From Chloroflexota bacterium (GTDB lineage: Bacteria; Chloroflexota; Anaerolineae; Anaerolineales; Villigracilaceae): a DNA stretch of 64,000 bases. Location: positions 31,879 to 95,878 of the forward strand of contig JACRBN010000022.1 of assembly GCA_016213105.1 (NCBI GenBank), in the 5' to 3' direction. The stretch's first letter is position 1; each line of letters begins with the position of its first letter. The notes under the pieces are model-generated. The model made no database searches and had not been told where the DNA came from. It worked only from the letters and a program-made list of their open reading frames with translations. The position numbers were made by a program, and so were the translations under genes. Shown piece after piece: positions 17,027-26,900 of this stretch.

Positions 17027-17338
17027 TTATGCCTTTCCCTTCTTGGATTTGCCGCTCTTTTGTTTTTCAGCCGCTGCAAACTCCGCTTCCTTTTTGCGGC
17101 ACATCCCGTCATAGATCAGGGCTTCGATCAGCGCCACGATGATGAGCGCAAAGCCGTAGACCGTCGCCAGGTTCAACCCTGCAAAAACAATCGCCGCCAT
17201 TGCCAGCGGACTGAGCAAGTTGACGGCGACAAACCCGGCATAGAAGAGAGAGTAAAACACGAACATCCATATTCCCAGACGCATCTTGTAGGGTCCCGCA
17301 GGGTCTTTTTCCGCAGGTTTTGCAGGTTCATGTAGCAT
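17027..17338 (-). CDS. DUF485 small membrane protein (YjcH-like)
   Basis: This protein of 103 residues has a charged N-terminus, two transmembrane helices (about 25-45 and 57-78) and a Lys-rich C-terminal tail. The pattern YKMRLGIWMFVFYSLFYAGF matches the DUF485 family, whose members are encoded directly before acetate-type SSS symporters (yjcH-actP) and are thought to be accessory subunits. AAGGAGAG lies about 9 nt before the ATG. A TATAAT on the minus strand at about 17380-17385 may be its -10. The stop codon is 3 bp from the symporter start, so this is the first gene of that operon. Confidence 0.85.
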   Translation of the reverse strand: MLHEPAKPAEKDPAGPYKMRLGIWMFVFYSLFYAGFVAVNLLSPLAMAAIVFAGLNLATVYGFALIIVALIEALIYDGMCRKKEAEFAAAEKQKSGKSKKGKA

Positions 17339-17526
17339 GGCGATGGCTCTCCTTATTATTTTTTTTGACGTGCGTACGCAAATTATAAATCAAGCACCCT
17401 AAAACAGATAGGAAAAGTGAAATAATACACGAGGCTGCTTTCTCACCAAAAAGCCATTCGACCCGTCGAGCCGAGCGGTAAAGGCGCAGAAACAGGCTGG
17501 CTTTGAGGAGAGACTGATCAAAAATG

Positions 17527-17556
17527 AAACTCACCCCGTGAGTGCGGGGTGAGTTT
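17527..17556 (-). terminator. Intrinsic terminator after the acyltransferase-like gene
   Basis: AAACTCACCCC (17527-17537) and GGGGTGAGTTT (17546-17556) form an 11-bp stem with an 8-nt loop. On the minus strand it is followed by CATTTTTG. It lies just past the stop of the gene at 17571 and could also work in the other direction. Confidence 0.8.
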
Positions 17557-17570
17557 TGCGTCCGGTCTTC

Positions 17571-18584
17571 TTACGCCTGCGCCGCTTTGGGTGACGGCTT
17601 CTTCGCTGGCGCGGGCTTGATGATGGTGATGAAGAAGTAAATGATCGCCAGCAGCAGCGCCGTCAGCGCGAGGGACATCGGCATGCCGATGGGGAAGTTG
17701 TCGAAGGATTTGCGCCCGGCGAAGAGCAGCAGGTTCGAGAATAAATAGAAGAACAGGGTATTCCGCCCGATGGCGGCCAGGATGATGTTGACCACCGGTA
17801 CACGCTCCAGCAGGCGCGCGCCCGAGTACCAGGCCATCAGGAACAGGATGCCGCCCACCAGCCACTGCGTGTCGGGCGGAAAGCGCTGGGCCTGCATGAC
17901 GTTGTAATGCACGTAGCGATAAGCGACCACGCCCACCGCGCCCGCGATGGTCAGTATCCACGAAAAGCCGATCTGATGTTTGGCCACGGCCAGGCCCAGC
18001 AGGAAGAAAACGAAATAATGCAGGACGGGGAAGCCGACGGACACGTTCAATTCACAGCCGACGAACAGGCACAACTGCGGGGACTGCACCCAGGCATTCG
18101 GCAGGAAGGGCGTCAGCAGCAGCAGAATCACGGCCACGCCCAGGCGCAGCCACGAGTCGGTGATCCAGTTGAGCGGGCGCATCAGCAGGCCGCCGATCAG
18201 CGAGGTCAACGCAAAGGCCGGCAGAAACTCGGACAGCTCGGGCAGGGTGTTCAACAGCAGGATATTGCCCAGAATGGCGGGAGTCCATTCCTTGGCGTGG
18301 ACGATCAACTCGTATGCAAAGCCCGAAATGTAGAAGGCGACCAAGATGCGCGCCGAGTTGGACAGGATCTGCATGAAGGTCAACCGTCCGCGCGCATGGG
18401 AAACCTGCATGCCGTAGCCGAAACAGAACAGGAACCCGGAAAAGGTCACAATGCTCAGGGTGTAGTAGATGTTCCCGGCGATGCCGTTGGTCGTGCTCCA
18501 CAAATCCATCATGTGGCCCCAGACCATTCCCACCACGAAAATGCCTTTGAGCAGGTCGATGCCGTCGTCGCGTTTGTGTTCCAT
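17571..18584 (-). CDS. Acyltransferase-like polytopic membrane protein
   Basis: This 337-residue protein has about ten hydrophobic helices. The N-terminus RDDGIDLLKGIFVVGMVWGH, in which D, L, K/R, G and H are spaced as in acyltransferase-3/DUF1624 (OpgC/HGSNAT-like) families, suggests transfer of an acyl group across or at the membrane. The catalytic His at about residue 24 is consistent with this. The acceptor is unknown. The C-terminus is Lys/Pro/Ala-rich and cytoplasmic. The gene is monocistronic with a clear terminator at 17527. Its start faces the cobalamin riboswitch, transcribed in the opposite direction. Confidence 0.75.
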   Translation of the reverse strand: MEHKRDDGIDLLKGIFVVGMVWGHMMDLWSTTNGIAGNIYYTLSIVTFSGFLFCFGYGMQVSHARGRLTFMQILSNSARILVAFYISGFAYELIVHAKEWTPAILGNILLLNTLPELSEFLPAFALTSLIGGLLMRPLNWITDSWLRLGVAVILLLLTPFLPNAWVQSPQLCLFVGCELNVSVGFPVLHYFVFFLLGLAVAKHQIGFSWILTIAGAVGVVAYRYVHYNVMQAQRFPPDTQWLVGGILFLMAWYSGARLLERVPVVNIILAAIGRNTLFFYLFSNLLLFAGRKSFDNFPIGMPMSLALTALLLAIIYFFITIIKPAPAKKPSPKAAQA

Positions 18585-18633
18585 GAAAACTCCTCGCGCA
18601 ATTTTACTGCCAAATCAAAAAAAATTCCGCGCG

Positions 18634-18765
18634 TGGTACAATCCTTTCACAACCACATAACGGCCAGTCAGCGGCGAAGCCAGTGAAAATCTGGCACTGT
18701 CGCGCAACTGTGAAGGTCGAGTTCATGCTGCACGCGTGACTCACCCAAGTCAGGTCGCCCGCCCT
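18634..18765 (+). promoter_or_regulatory. Cobalamin riboswitch (with extended -10 promoter)
   Basis: The core reads GCCAGTGAAAATCTGGCACTG, then CGCGCAACTGTGA, and ends with AAGTCAGGTCGCCCGCC (18747-18763). These match the conserved B12-box features of adenosylcobalamin riboswitches. TGG-TACAAT (18634-18642) just upstream is an extended -10. The following gene set is a btuFCD-type transporter, the usual target. The 5' part (normally GGGAA) is diverged, so the exact subclass is uncertain. Confidence 0.85.
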
Positions 18766-18792
18766 GGTCGGTTCGCCACACTCTCGCAGAAA

Positions 18793-18860
18793 GGAGGTGG
18801 AGGACGGCCTGCTCGGATTGCCTCTCCTACCTCCCCTGTCCACTCGGCAGGGGATTTTGA
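18793..18860 (+). terminator. Putative expression platform of the cobalamin riboswitch
   Basis: GGAGGTGGAGGA (18793-18804) can pair with TCTCCTACCTCC further on. CCCCTG-N9-CAGGGG followed by ATTTTGATT can form a weak terminator. Either could be the switching structure. This assignment is from base pairing by eye only. Confidence 0.45.
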
Positions 18861-18871
18861 TTCAAATTTTG

Positions 18872-18898
18872 CGTAGGGCGGGATATTATCCCGCCCTA
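18872..18898. repeat. GTAGGGCGGGATA palindrome
   Basis: The arms GTAGGGCGGGATA and TATCCCGCCCTAC surround one base, just ahead of the btuF ribosome-binding site (CAGGAG). Similar GTAGGGG..CCCTAC elements lie at 19833-19897 and inside the CHAT gene at 27724. Confidence 0.7.
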
Positions 18899-18916
18899 CA
18901 ACACACAGGAGTTTCC

Positions 18917-19825
18917 ATGTTTCGAAAATTGACCTTCATCCTGCTCGTCCTGGGATTGTTGTTGACCGCCTGCGGCCCGTCCGCCCCGGCGGCTGGTTCC
19001 GTAAAATTGACCGACGGCCTCGGCCGCGAGGTGTCCCTGGCTGGCCCGGCCCAGCGCATCGTCTCACTGGCGCCTTCCAACACCGAAATCCTCTTCGCCA
19101 TCGGCGCGGGGAGCCAGGTGGTGGGCCGCGATGAATTTTCCGATTTCCCCGCCGAAGCCGCCAACGTTGAAAAGGTCGGCGGCTCGATGGGCGAATACAG
19201 CGCCGAAGCCATCGTGGCGCTCGAACCCGACCTGGTCCTCGCGGCCGAGATCAACACGCCCGAACTGGTCAAGCAGCTCGAAGACCTCGGCCTGACGGTC
19301 TACTACCTCAAAAACCCGACCACCATCGAAGAGATGTACGCCAACCTGGGCATTGTCGGCCAGTTGAGCGGACACGACACGACCGCCCTCGTCGATGCGC
19401 TCAAGGCGCGCGTGCAGGCCGTGGACGAGAAGATCGCGGCCGCCACCGAACGTCCCGCCGTGTTCTACGAGATCGACGCCACCGACCCCGCCAAGCCGTA
19501 CACCTACGGCCCGGGCAATTTTGGCGACCTGCTCATCACCCGCGCCGGCGGAGTTAATATCGGCGGCCAGCTCACCGACCCGTATCCGCAGATGAGCCTG
19601 GAGCAGATCGTGGTCTCGAATCCCGCCCTCATTTTGCTGGGTGATGCGATGTGGGGCACCACGCCCGAGTCTGTGCTGGCCCGCCCCGGCTGGGAGACCA
19701 TCGCCGCGGTGCAGTCCAATGCGGTCTTCCCCATCGACGACAACCTGATCAGCCGTCCCGGTCCGCGCCTGGTGGACGGCCTCGAAGCGCTGGCGAAATT
19801 GATCCATCCTGAATTGTTCCAATAA
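18917..19825 (+). CDS. btuF: Vitamin B12 ABC transporter, substrate-binding lipoprotein
   Basis: This 302-residue lipoprotein has a signal peptide ending in the lipobox LLTAC (Cys19). It is a TroA/periplasmic-binding-like fold of the FecB/BtuF cluster (QRIVSLAPSNTEILFAIGAG at about 46-65, then ALEPDLVLA and a final RPGPRLVDGLEALAKLIHP). It captures corrinoid outside the membrane and delivers it to BtuC. The ATG at 18917 has CAGGAG 6 nt upstream; a longer in-frame frame from 18797 runs through the riboswitch leader and was rejected. The assignment to cobalamin rather than iron-siderophore rests on the upstream B12 riboswitch. Confidence 0.9.
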   Translation: MFRKLTFILLVLGLLLTACGPSAPAAGSVKLTDGLGREVSLAGPAQRIVSLAPSNTEILFAIGAGSQVVGRDEFSDFPAEAANVEKVGGSMGEYSAEAIVALEPDLVLAAEINTPELVKQLEDLGLTVYYLKNPTTIEEMYANLGIVGQLSGHDTTALVDALKARVQAVDEKIAAATERPAVFYEIDATDPAKPYTYGPGNFGDLLITRAGGVNIGGQLTDPYPQMSLEQIVVSNPALILLGDAMWGTTPESVLARPGWETIAAVQSNAVFPIDDNLISRPGPRLVDGLEALAKLIHPELFQ

Positions 19826-19832
19826 ATTGCAC

Positions 19833-19897
19833 GTAGGGGCGAGGTCTCCTCGCCCCCTTTTTTGAAAACCAACAGGGCGGGGGGACCCCGCCCCTAC
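19833..19897 (+). terminator. Terminator-like repeat between btuF and btuC
   Basis: GGGGCGAGG-TCT-CCTCGCCCC followed by CTTTTTTT (to 19863) is a strong intrinsic terminator shape. A second hairpin GGGCGGGG-GGA-CCCCGCCC follows, and the outer ends GTAGGGGCG / GCCCCTAC also pair. It belongs to the GTAGGG repeat family. It probably makes btuF mRNA more abundant than btuCD mRNA. Confidence 0.7.
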
Positions 19898-19902
19898 AAC
19901 CC

Positions 19903-20895
19903 ATGAAACAATTCGTCTTTCTTTCTTTCCTCTTTCTTCTGCTCGCCCTGCTGCTCAGCCTGGCGATCGGTTCGGTATTCCTGACCCCCGCCGAACTGTG
20001 GGATGTGCTGCTGGGGCGCGGCACGGTTACGGCGACGCAGATCGTGTGGGCCATCCGCCTGCCGCGCACGGTGTTGATCGCGCTGACCGGCATGGCGCTG
20101 GCGGGCAGCGGCACGGCCTACCAGGGTCTCTTCCGCAATCCGTTGGCCGACCCGTTCCTGATCGGCGTGGCCTCGGGCGCGGGCCTGGGCGCGGTCATCG
20201 CGATGAGCGTCAAATGGCCGTATTCGTTCTGGGGGCTGATGGCCATTCCGATGGCGGCCTTCATCGGCGCGCTGGCGACGGTCTTCTTCGTGTACTTTGT
20301 TGCCCGCGTGGGACATACCGTTCCCACCACCAACCTGATCCTGGCGGGCGTGGCCGTCTCTTCCTTCGCCACCTCGTTGACCTCGTTCTTCATGCTGCGC
20401 TCGACCGGCGAGGTGCGGCGCGCGTTGGGCTGGCTGTTGGGCGGCGCCAGCCAGGCGGGTTGGACAGCCATCCTGGCGGTCCTGCCGTACCTGCTGATCG
20501 GACTGGGCGTCCTGCTCGTGAGCGGACACATCCTCAACCTGCTGCAATTCGGCGATGACCAGGCCCAGCAGCTCGGCTTGAACGTCAACCGCGCGCGGGC
20601 GCTGGTGCTGGCGGCGGCTTCGCTCTCGGCGGCGGCGGCGGTGGCCTTCTCGGGCATCATCGGTTTCATCGGGCTGATCGTCCCGCATCTCATCCGCCTG
20701 TGGGTCGGCGGGGACTATCGCCGCATCCTGCCGCTGGCGATCCTGGGCGGCGCCACGGCCCTGCTGCTCTCGGACGTGCTGGCGCGCGTGGTGCTGGCCC
20801 CGCAGGAGCTGCCTGTGGGCATTGTCACATCGCTGGCGGGCGCGCCCTTCTTTTTGTGGGTGCTGCGGCGGGCGAAGAATCAGGGATATTGGTAA
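19903..20895 (+). CDS. btuC: Vitamin B12 ABC transporter, permease
   Basis: This 330-residue FecCD-family permease has about ten membrane helices. Conserved motifs include RLPRTVLIALTGMALAGSG (about 53-71), YQGLFRNPLADPFLIGVASG and the cytoplasmic coupling segment GFIGLIVPHLIRLWVGGDYR (about 254-273) that contacts the ATPase. It forms the BtuC homodimer path for corrinoid import. It lies 77 bp after btuF, separated by the terminator-like repeat, and 42 bp before btuD. FecCD permeases for haem or siderophores look alike, so cobalamin specificity is inferred from the riboswitch. Confidence 0.9.
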   Translation: MKQFVFLSFLFLLLALLLSLAIGSVFLTPAELWDVLLGRGTVTATQIVWAIRLPRTVLIALTGMALAGSGTAYQGLFRNPLADPFLIGVASGAGLGAVIAMSVKWPYSFWGLMAIPMAAFIGALATVFFVYFVARVGHTVPTTNLILAGVAVSSFATSLTSFFMLRSTGEVRRALGWLLGGASQAGWTAILAVLPYLLIGLGVLLVSGHILNLLQFGDDQAQQLGLNVNRARALVLAAASLSAAAAVAFSGIIGFIGLIVPHLIRLWVGGDYRRILPLAILGGATALLLSDVLARVVLAPQELPVGIVTSLAGAPFFLWVLRRAKNQGYW

Positions 20896-20937
20896 TTGGT
20901 GATTGGCGCATCCAGAGTCGGTTGTTGGGAGTTGGGT

Positions 20938-21711
20938 ATGTTGCGAATTGAAAATCTATCGGCTGCTTATCATGGACGCCAGGTTCTGCACGGCGTCTCG
21001 CTGGAGGTGAACAACGGCGAGGTGCTGTCGCTGATCGGGCCGAACGGCGCGGGCAAGTCCACGTTGATCCGCGCGGTCAGCGGCGTGATTCCGTACACGG
21101 GTCAGGTGCGCACCAACGGCGACGACTTCGCCGCACTCACGCCCATCCAGCGCGCGCGTTACATCGCGGTGGTGCCGCAGGCCATCTCGCTGCCGCCCGC
21201 CTTCACGGTCTGGGAGACGGTACTGATGGGACGCACGCCCTACCTGGGATTCCTCGGCCACGCCTCGACTCGTGACGAGGAACTGGCCCGCCGCTCGCTG
21301 GAGCGCGTCCACGCCCTGGAGTTGATCGACCGCCGCGTGGGCGAACTCTCGGGTGGAGAGTCCCAGCGCGTGCTGCTGGCCCGCGCTCTGACCCAATCCA
21401 CGCCCATCCTGCTGCTCGACGAGCCGACCGCGCATCTCGACCTGCAATATCAGGTCAGCCTGCTGGAGTTGATCCGTGACCTGGCGCGGCGGGACAACCT
21501 GGCCGTGCTGGTTGCCTTGCACGATCTCAACCTGGCCGCGCGTTACGCCGACCGCATCGCGCTGCTGGTCGGGGGCGTGGAAAAAGCCGTGGGGACGCCG
21601 AATCAGGTGCTTCGTCCGGAGGTGATCGAGGCGGCCTATTGCCTGCCCGTCCACGTTGTCCCGCATCCGTTCCACGAAGGGCCCCTTGTGCTGCCCGCCG
21701 AACGCGAATAA
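20938..21711 (+). CDS. btuD: Vitamin B12 ABC transporter, ATP-binding protein
   Basis: This 257-residue ABC ATPase has Walker A GPNGAGKS (about 34-41), signature ELSGGESQRVLLARAL, Walker B ILLLDEPTAHLD and the switch His in VALHDLNLAA. It powers the BtuCD importer on the cytoplasmic face. The ATG at 20938 is used because GGGAG lies 6 nt upstream and the domain begins at once; an in-frame ATG at 20896 would add 14 residues encoded by a TTGGTAATTGG-type repeat. This is the last gene of the B12 operon. Confidence 0.9.
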   Translation: MLRIENLSAAYHGRQVLHGVSLEVNNGEVLSLIGPNGAGKSTLIRAVSGVIPYTGQVRTNGDDFAALTPIQRARYIAVVPQAISLPPAFTVWETVLMGRTPYLGFLGHASTRDEELARRSLERVHALELIDRRVGELSGGESQRVLLARALTQSTPILLLDEPTAHLDLQYQVSLLELIRDLARRDNLAVLVALHDLNLAARYADRIALLVGGVEKAVGTPNQVLRPEVIEAAYCLPVHVVPHPFHEGPLVLPAERE

Positions 21712-21731
21712 AATCGACCCGGCGAGGTGGC

Positions 21732-22157
21732 ATGAAAAAACGGATTCCAAACGCGGAAGACCAATACCCCATCCAGATCGAGATGGGCCTGCTCGACGAG
21801 AAGACAAAATATCTGGTCGGCTGGCCTGGATATCGCACCTATCGAAACAAATCGGGGCTGGGCTATGTCGAGACGGTGGCCGAGGAGGCGCACATGGAGG
21901 GGCTGATGCTGCGCTGGCTGTTGACGGGGAAGTTCATCACGCGCAATCCGATCTACCTGATCTTCATGATGTCCCTGGCCCTGTTGATAGGCGTCCTGCC
22001 CACGCTGGGAATTTTGATCGAGCTGCTGGCTGGAAATTTCGAGATCCTGTGGCTGATGTTCGTCGCCTTTCCCTACCTGGCCCTGGGCGTGCTCTTAACG
22101 ATCAACGTCCTCCTGAGCCTGTTCGACACGGACAGCAAATCCATCACCGGCGACTGA
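21732..22157 (+). CDS. Two-helix membrane protein, unknown function
   Basis: This 141-residue protein starts at an ATG with GAGGTGG just upstream. A hydrophilic N-terminal half (KKRIPNAEDQYPIQIEMGLL, EKTKYLVGWPGYRTYRNK) is followed by two long hydrophobic helices (about 75-100 and 104-128) and a short acidic tail. No family is recognised. It sits 20 bp after btuD and may be cotranscribed, but nothing links it to B12 uptake. Confidence 0.65.
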   Translation: MKKRIPNAEDQYPIQIEMGLLDEKTKYLVGWPGYRTYRNKSGLGYVETVAEEAHMEGLMLRWLLTGKFITRNPIYLIFMMSLALLIGVLPTLGILIELLAGNFEILWLMFVAFPYLALGVLLTINVLLSLFDTDSKSITGD

Positions 22158-22199
22158 CCCTTTTCCACTCGACTATTTTTCCATCAGGCTATCAGACTC

Positions 22200-23168
22200 A
22201 TGACCACTTATTTCATCACCGGCGGCCTCGGCTTCCTGGGCCAGTACATCGTCAAGGCCATTCACGACTATGACCCCACGGCCGAACTGCGCGTCATGGT
22301 GCGGACTCAGCGCAAGACCTTCCTCGGCATCGAGTCGCTGCCCGGCGTGCGCTGGGTGCATGGCGACCTGCTCCAGCCCGAGAGCTACGCCGAACACCTG
22401 CGCGGCGTGGACGCGGTCATCCACAACGCGGCCATGGTCTCCTTCCGTAAATCGGACGCGGACGCCATCATCCGTGCCAACGTGGAGGGCACGCACAACC
22501 TGATCCAGGCGGCGCGCGCGGCGGGCTGTCCCAACTTCATCTTCATCAGTTCCATCTCGGCGCTGGGCTTTCAGCCCGGCCGCATCATCGACGAGGACAT
22601 GCTGCCCGACCTCGAAACCAAGCGCCGCACGGACGCTTACGGCTACAGCAAACTGGTCAGCGAAAACGAGCTGCGCGGGATGAGCCGCAACCTGCGCGTG
22701 GTCATGCTCAACCCAAGCGTGATCCTCGGCCCCGGCTCCGAACGCGTGGAGATGGTCAGGCGCGCCGCGCGCTGGCTGTTCGTCCTGCCCATGCTGGACT
22801 ACATCAACACCTTTGTGGATGTGCGCGACGTGGCGCGGGCCGTGACGCTGGCGCTCACCCAGGGCCGCAGCGGCGAGCGTTACATCGTCACCGCCTGGAA
22901 CGTGGGCATGGTCGAGTTCACGCGCACGGCGCTGAAGGTGCTGGGCAAGCGCGCGTTGATCCTGCCGCTGGGCGGAGCGGGCATCCGCTTTCTGGATGGA
23001 CTGCTGACCCTGCTCGACAAACTGCACCTCAACCCGGGCATCCGCCGCCTGTCCGAGGTCAACGTGGACAAGCCCTGCTCGTCCGACAAGCTTCGCCGCG
23101 AGATGGGCTGGGAACCCGCCTTCACGCTCGAACAATCGTTATCCGACACACTCAAGGGCGGGATATGA
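22200..23168 (+). CDS. NAD-dependent epimerase/dehydratase (extended SDR)
   Basis: This 322-residue protein has the Rossmann motif FITGGLGFLGQYI (about 5-17), FISSISALG (about 115-123) and the catalytic pair in YGYSK (about Tyr146, Lys150). These mark an extended SDR such as a nucleoside-diphosphate-sugar epimerase or a 3-beta-HSD/dihydroflavonol reductase-like enzyme. Its substrate cannot be named from sequence. The stop overlaps the start of the next SDR gene by 4 bp (ATGA), so the two are translationally coupled and may act in one pathway. Confidence 0.88.
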   Translation: MTTYFITGGLGFLGQYIVKAIHDYDPTAELRVMVRTQRKTFLGIESLPGVRWVHGDLLQPESYAEHLRGVDAVIHNAAMVSFRKSDADAIIRANVEGTHNLIQAARAAGCPNFIFISSISALGFQPGRIIDEDMLPDLETKRRTDAYGYSKLVSENELRGMSRNLRVVMLNPSVILGPGSERVEMVRRAARWLFVLPMLDYINTFVDVRDVARAVTLALTQGRSGERYIVTAWNVGMVEFTRTALKVLGKRALILPLGGAGIRFLDGLLTLLDKLHLNPGIRRLSEVNVDKPCSSDKLRREMGWEPAFTLEQSLSDTLKGGI

Positions 23169-23899
23169 ACCTGGCGGGAAAATCCGTACTGCTGACGGGC
23201 GCCGCCCACGGCCTGGGCCGCGAACTGGCCCTGCTGCTCGAGCGCGAGGCCTGCGCCCTGACTCTGGTTGACCGTGACGCCCCGGCCCTTTCCGCCTTGC
23301 AAGCGGAGCTGGCCCATCCCGCCCGCGCCCTGACCTGTGACCTGAGTCAGCCCGAGGTGCGGCGTGAGTTGATTACTGCCGTTCAAGGCAGTGTACAGAT
23401 TCTCATCAACTGCGCGGGCGTGGGCAGCCATTCCACCTTCGCGCAGATGACCGTCGACGAGGTGACGCGTGTGATGCAGGTCAACGCCCTGGCCCCGCTC
23501 GAACTGGCCGCGGGCCTGCATCCGCTCGACGCGCTGGTCAACATCGGCTCGGTGGCAGGCGAGATGAACCTGCCCTCGATGGGACTGTACGCCGCGGGCA
23601 AGTCGGCGCTGCACGCCTTCACCCGCGCCGCCGCCCTCGAAGGGACACGCAGCCTGTTGGTCATCCTCGGCCCGATGCGGGGGGAACATTTCGTCCAATC
23701 CATCGCCCATCCCCGCACGGGACAGCCTGCCTGGTATCGTAATCTCGATATTTCTCCCGCCGATACCGCGCGCCGCATCGTGCAGGCTTTGAAGCAAGGC
23801 CGCACGGAACTCGTCCACCCAGGCTGGTATCGCGTCGTGTTCGTGCTGGCGCGCTGGTTTGCTCCGCTGGTGGTTTGGGCGGGGAAAAGTAAGTTGTAG
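23165..23899 (+). CDS. Short-chain dehydrogenase/reductase
   Basis: This 244-residue classical SDR has the cofactor motif TGAAHGLGREL (about 11-21), NCAGVG (about 81-86) and active-site residues in NIGSVAG (Ser) and YAAGKSALHAF (Tyr, Lys). The C-terminus ends in a hydrophobic helix (VVFVLARWFAPLVVWAGK) that suggests membrane association, as in lipid or retinoid-type SDRs. It is translationally coupled to the upstream epimerase-like gene. The substrate is unknown. Confidence 0.88.
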   Translation: MNLAGKSVLLTGAAHGLGRELALLLEREACALTLVDRDAPALSALQAELAHPARALTCDLSQPEVRRELITAVQGSVQILINCAGVGSHSTFAQMTVDEVTRVMQVNALAPLELAAGLHPLDALVNIGSVAGEMNLPSMGLYAAGKSALHAFTRAAALEGTRSLLVILGPMRGEHFVQSIAHPRTGQPAWYRNLDISPADTARRIVQALKQGRTELVHPGWYRVVFVLARWFAPLVVWAGKSKL

Positions 23900-23997
23900 C
23901 CATGTCGCTCTGAACCGTGTAGCGGCGAAGAATTCGTCTATAATTCACACATCAGATTCACAACAATTTCGGGCAAGTCATTTGCAGGGAGCAAACC

Positions 23998-26900
23998 ATG
24001 CCTACACTGTCAATTACCGAAAAACTTCTTGGTGCAATCCTTGAATACTTGAAAAAAGGCGGCGAAAACCTCATCAAGGATGCAACAGCAAAGAAGGCGA
24101 TCAAGGAAGCCATTGAACGAGCGGCGGAACGCTTTGGAAATGAGTATTCCAACCAAGGGTTAGCGAAGGCGCTGGTTGTCAGCACGCGCTTCCATGATCT
24201 TCCTAGTGTCCAGGAAGCAATCCGCCAGGTTTTACAACATCCTTTTGATCCCGTTCCACAAGTTGAACTTGAAAACGAATTTTCAATTACATTACCACAG
24301 AGCCAAAAGAAATTGGCGGGCGAGGCAGCACAAGCATATCTTGAGATTCTACGGGAGGAATTGATTGGTGTTGAAAAACTCAACGACAAGTTGAAATTAA
24401 TCTACTTGAGGCGAACAGCAGACGCAACCGAAAGAACTGCCGATGGAGTCAAAGAACTTGTCGAAATGCAGAAGAAATCTTCGACAGAAAAAAAGTCTTC
24501 GACAAAATCAACGACACCTAAAGGTCGTAAGTCTCCCTCTGCAAAATCTGTTGTCAAACAGATTCAGATCAAACCTTCCGTTTCAAACCTGATTCTGCAT
24601 TTTCAGAAAATTTCTCAAAATGCAGAATTCGACGCGCCGATACCAGTGACCGTTGAATTTGAAGATTCAACCACTGAAGTCTTTGATTTCATCAACCCGT
24701 TGACGGACAAGAACCTCTCCGAGTTGCGTTGGTATCTGGAAAATTACTGGCAGTGGCCCTCGGACATCGACGACGAGCGCGCCCGCGAGGTGGAGGGAAA
24801 ATTGCCCAAGTGGGGCAAAGCCCTGATGGACGCGATCATCCAAAAGTCGTCGGATGCGATGCGGCTGTTCGGGCGGTTCAGCGAAGCGGACGGCGAACGC
24901 ATGTTGACCATCGACACGACCGAGCCGCGCATTCTGCGCCTGCCGTGGGAACTTCTGCGCGACGAGGGCGGATATTTGTTCAGCGAGCAAATCAGCGTGC
25001 GGCGCAGGATGCACAAGGTCAAGCCGCAGACCGTTCAGCCGTTCGACCTGCCCGTGCGGATTCTGATGGTGACCTGCCGTCCCGACGGCGCGGGCTTCAT
25101 CGATCCGCGTTCCATCGCCACGCCGCTGCTGGATGCGTTGGATTCCCTGCCCGAACAATTCGAGGTGGAATTCCTGCGCCCGCCGACCTTGAAGGCGTTG
25201 GATGAACGCCTGCGGGACGAGACCCAGCCGCGCGTGCATATCGTCCACTTTGACGGGCATGGGGTCTACGACAAAGGCGTGGGACTTGGCTTCCTGCTGT
25301 TCGAGGACGAGAGCCATCAAAAACATCTGGTGGACGCGGAACAGCTCGGCACCCTGCTCAACCGCAGCGGCATCCCGCTAATGGTATTGAACGCCTGCCA
25401 AAGCGCCCAACCCGATGACCGCAATCCCTTCGCCAGCGTCGCCTCGCGGCTGATCGAGTCGGGCGTGGGCGGCGTGGTGGCGATGAATTACAGCGTGCTG
25501 GTCGAGACCGCCAAACGCTTCACGCAGGAATTTTACGGCGCGCTGGCGCGTGGACAAAGCGCGAATGCCGCCATGGACTCGGCGCGGCGCAACTTGTTCG
25601 CGGACACCAAACGCCTGACCCTGCGCCGTCCGCATGAAGAGGATGCCATCATCGTCCATTTGCAGGATTGGTTCCTGCCCGCGTTGTACCAACAGGCGGA
25701 GGAACTCAAGCCCTTTGCCGCCCCGAGCCGCCCCACCACAGAGGGCACCGAGTCCACAGAGAAGAAAGAGAATCTCCGTGCCCTCCGTGGTCTCCGTGGT
25801 GGATTTCCTCCCGCCCCCTTGCACGGATTCCACGGCCGCGCCCGCGAACTGCTTGACCTGGAACGCGCCTTCGCCACGCGGAACGTCGTCGTGCTGCACG
25901 GCTTCGGCGGACAGGGCAAGACCTCGCTGGCCACCCAGGCCGCGGAGTGGTTCACGCGCACGCATCTCTTCGAGCGCGCGGCATTCATCTCTTTTGAAAC
26001 GGGAGCCAGTTTCGACTTCGTGCTGAACGAGTTGGGCAATGCGCTGGTGGAGGAGAATTTCCAGATTTACGACGGCGACAAAATCGAAGCCATCGCCCAG
26101 GCCCTGCGCGAACACCCCACCCTGCTGGTTTGGGACAACTTTGAATCGGTACTGCCAAAGGGAAACGCGCCTTTGAAAGATGAAGACTTGCAAGCCTTAT
26201 TAAATGCTGGCGCAAAATGGGCTTCACAAAGGAACTCGCGTTTATTGATTACGACTCGTAACGACAAAGTTCCGCATGATGGATTTATCGCAGGAAAGAA
26301 TTGCTTGCATAAAGAACTTGAAGGTCTTGCCCTTGGTGACGCACTTGATCTGGCAGCTTCAATTCTAGAATCCAACGGACTTGCACGTCCTGCACGTGTT
26401 CCATTGGAAGAATTACTAAAATTTCTCAAAGGCCACCCGCTCTCCTTGCAACTGGCCTTGCCGCAATTACGCACCTACAGCGCCGAAGCCCTGCTGGAAC
26501 AATACCAGACCATCCTGCCGCAGATGAAGACGGGCGAGGCCAAGGAACGCAACGAATCCCTCGAAGTGAGTTTGCGCTTCTCCCTCGACCGCCTCGGCGC
26601 AGACGCTGTGAACCTGCTCTCGCGCCTGTGGGTCTTTGAAGGTGGGGCGATGGAACATATTTTGCTCGCCATTACAGAAATTCCCGAAGAAGCATGGAAC
26701 GCCCTCAAACCACAATTGACTTCAACTGCTTTAATTCGAGTCGAAGAAGTTGCTGGTGTGAATGTGCCTTTCATCCACTTCCACCCAACCCTCGCCCCCT
26801 ACCTCAAAGCCACCATTGACAACGATCCATCACAATCTCCAGAGGCAATCGAAAATCGTAAATCTGAAATCGTAAATAGATATTGGCAAATTTATTATTC

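Noticed and set aside
20896..20937. Earlier start for btuD
   Set aside because: The added residues come from a TTGGTAATTGG-type repeat, and the later ATG has a better ribosome-binding site.
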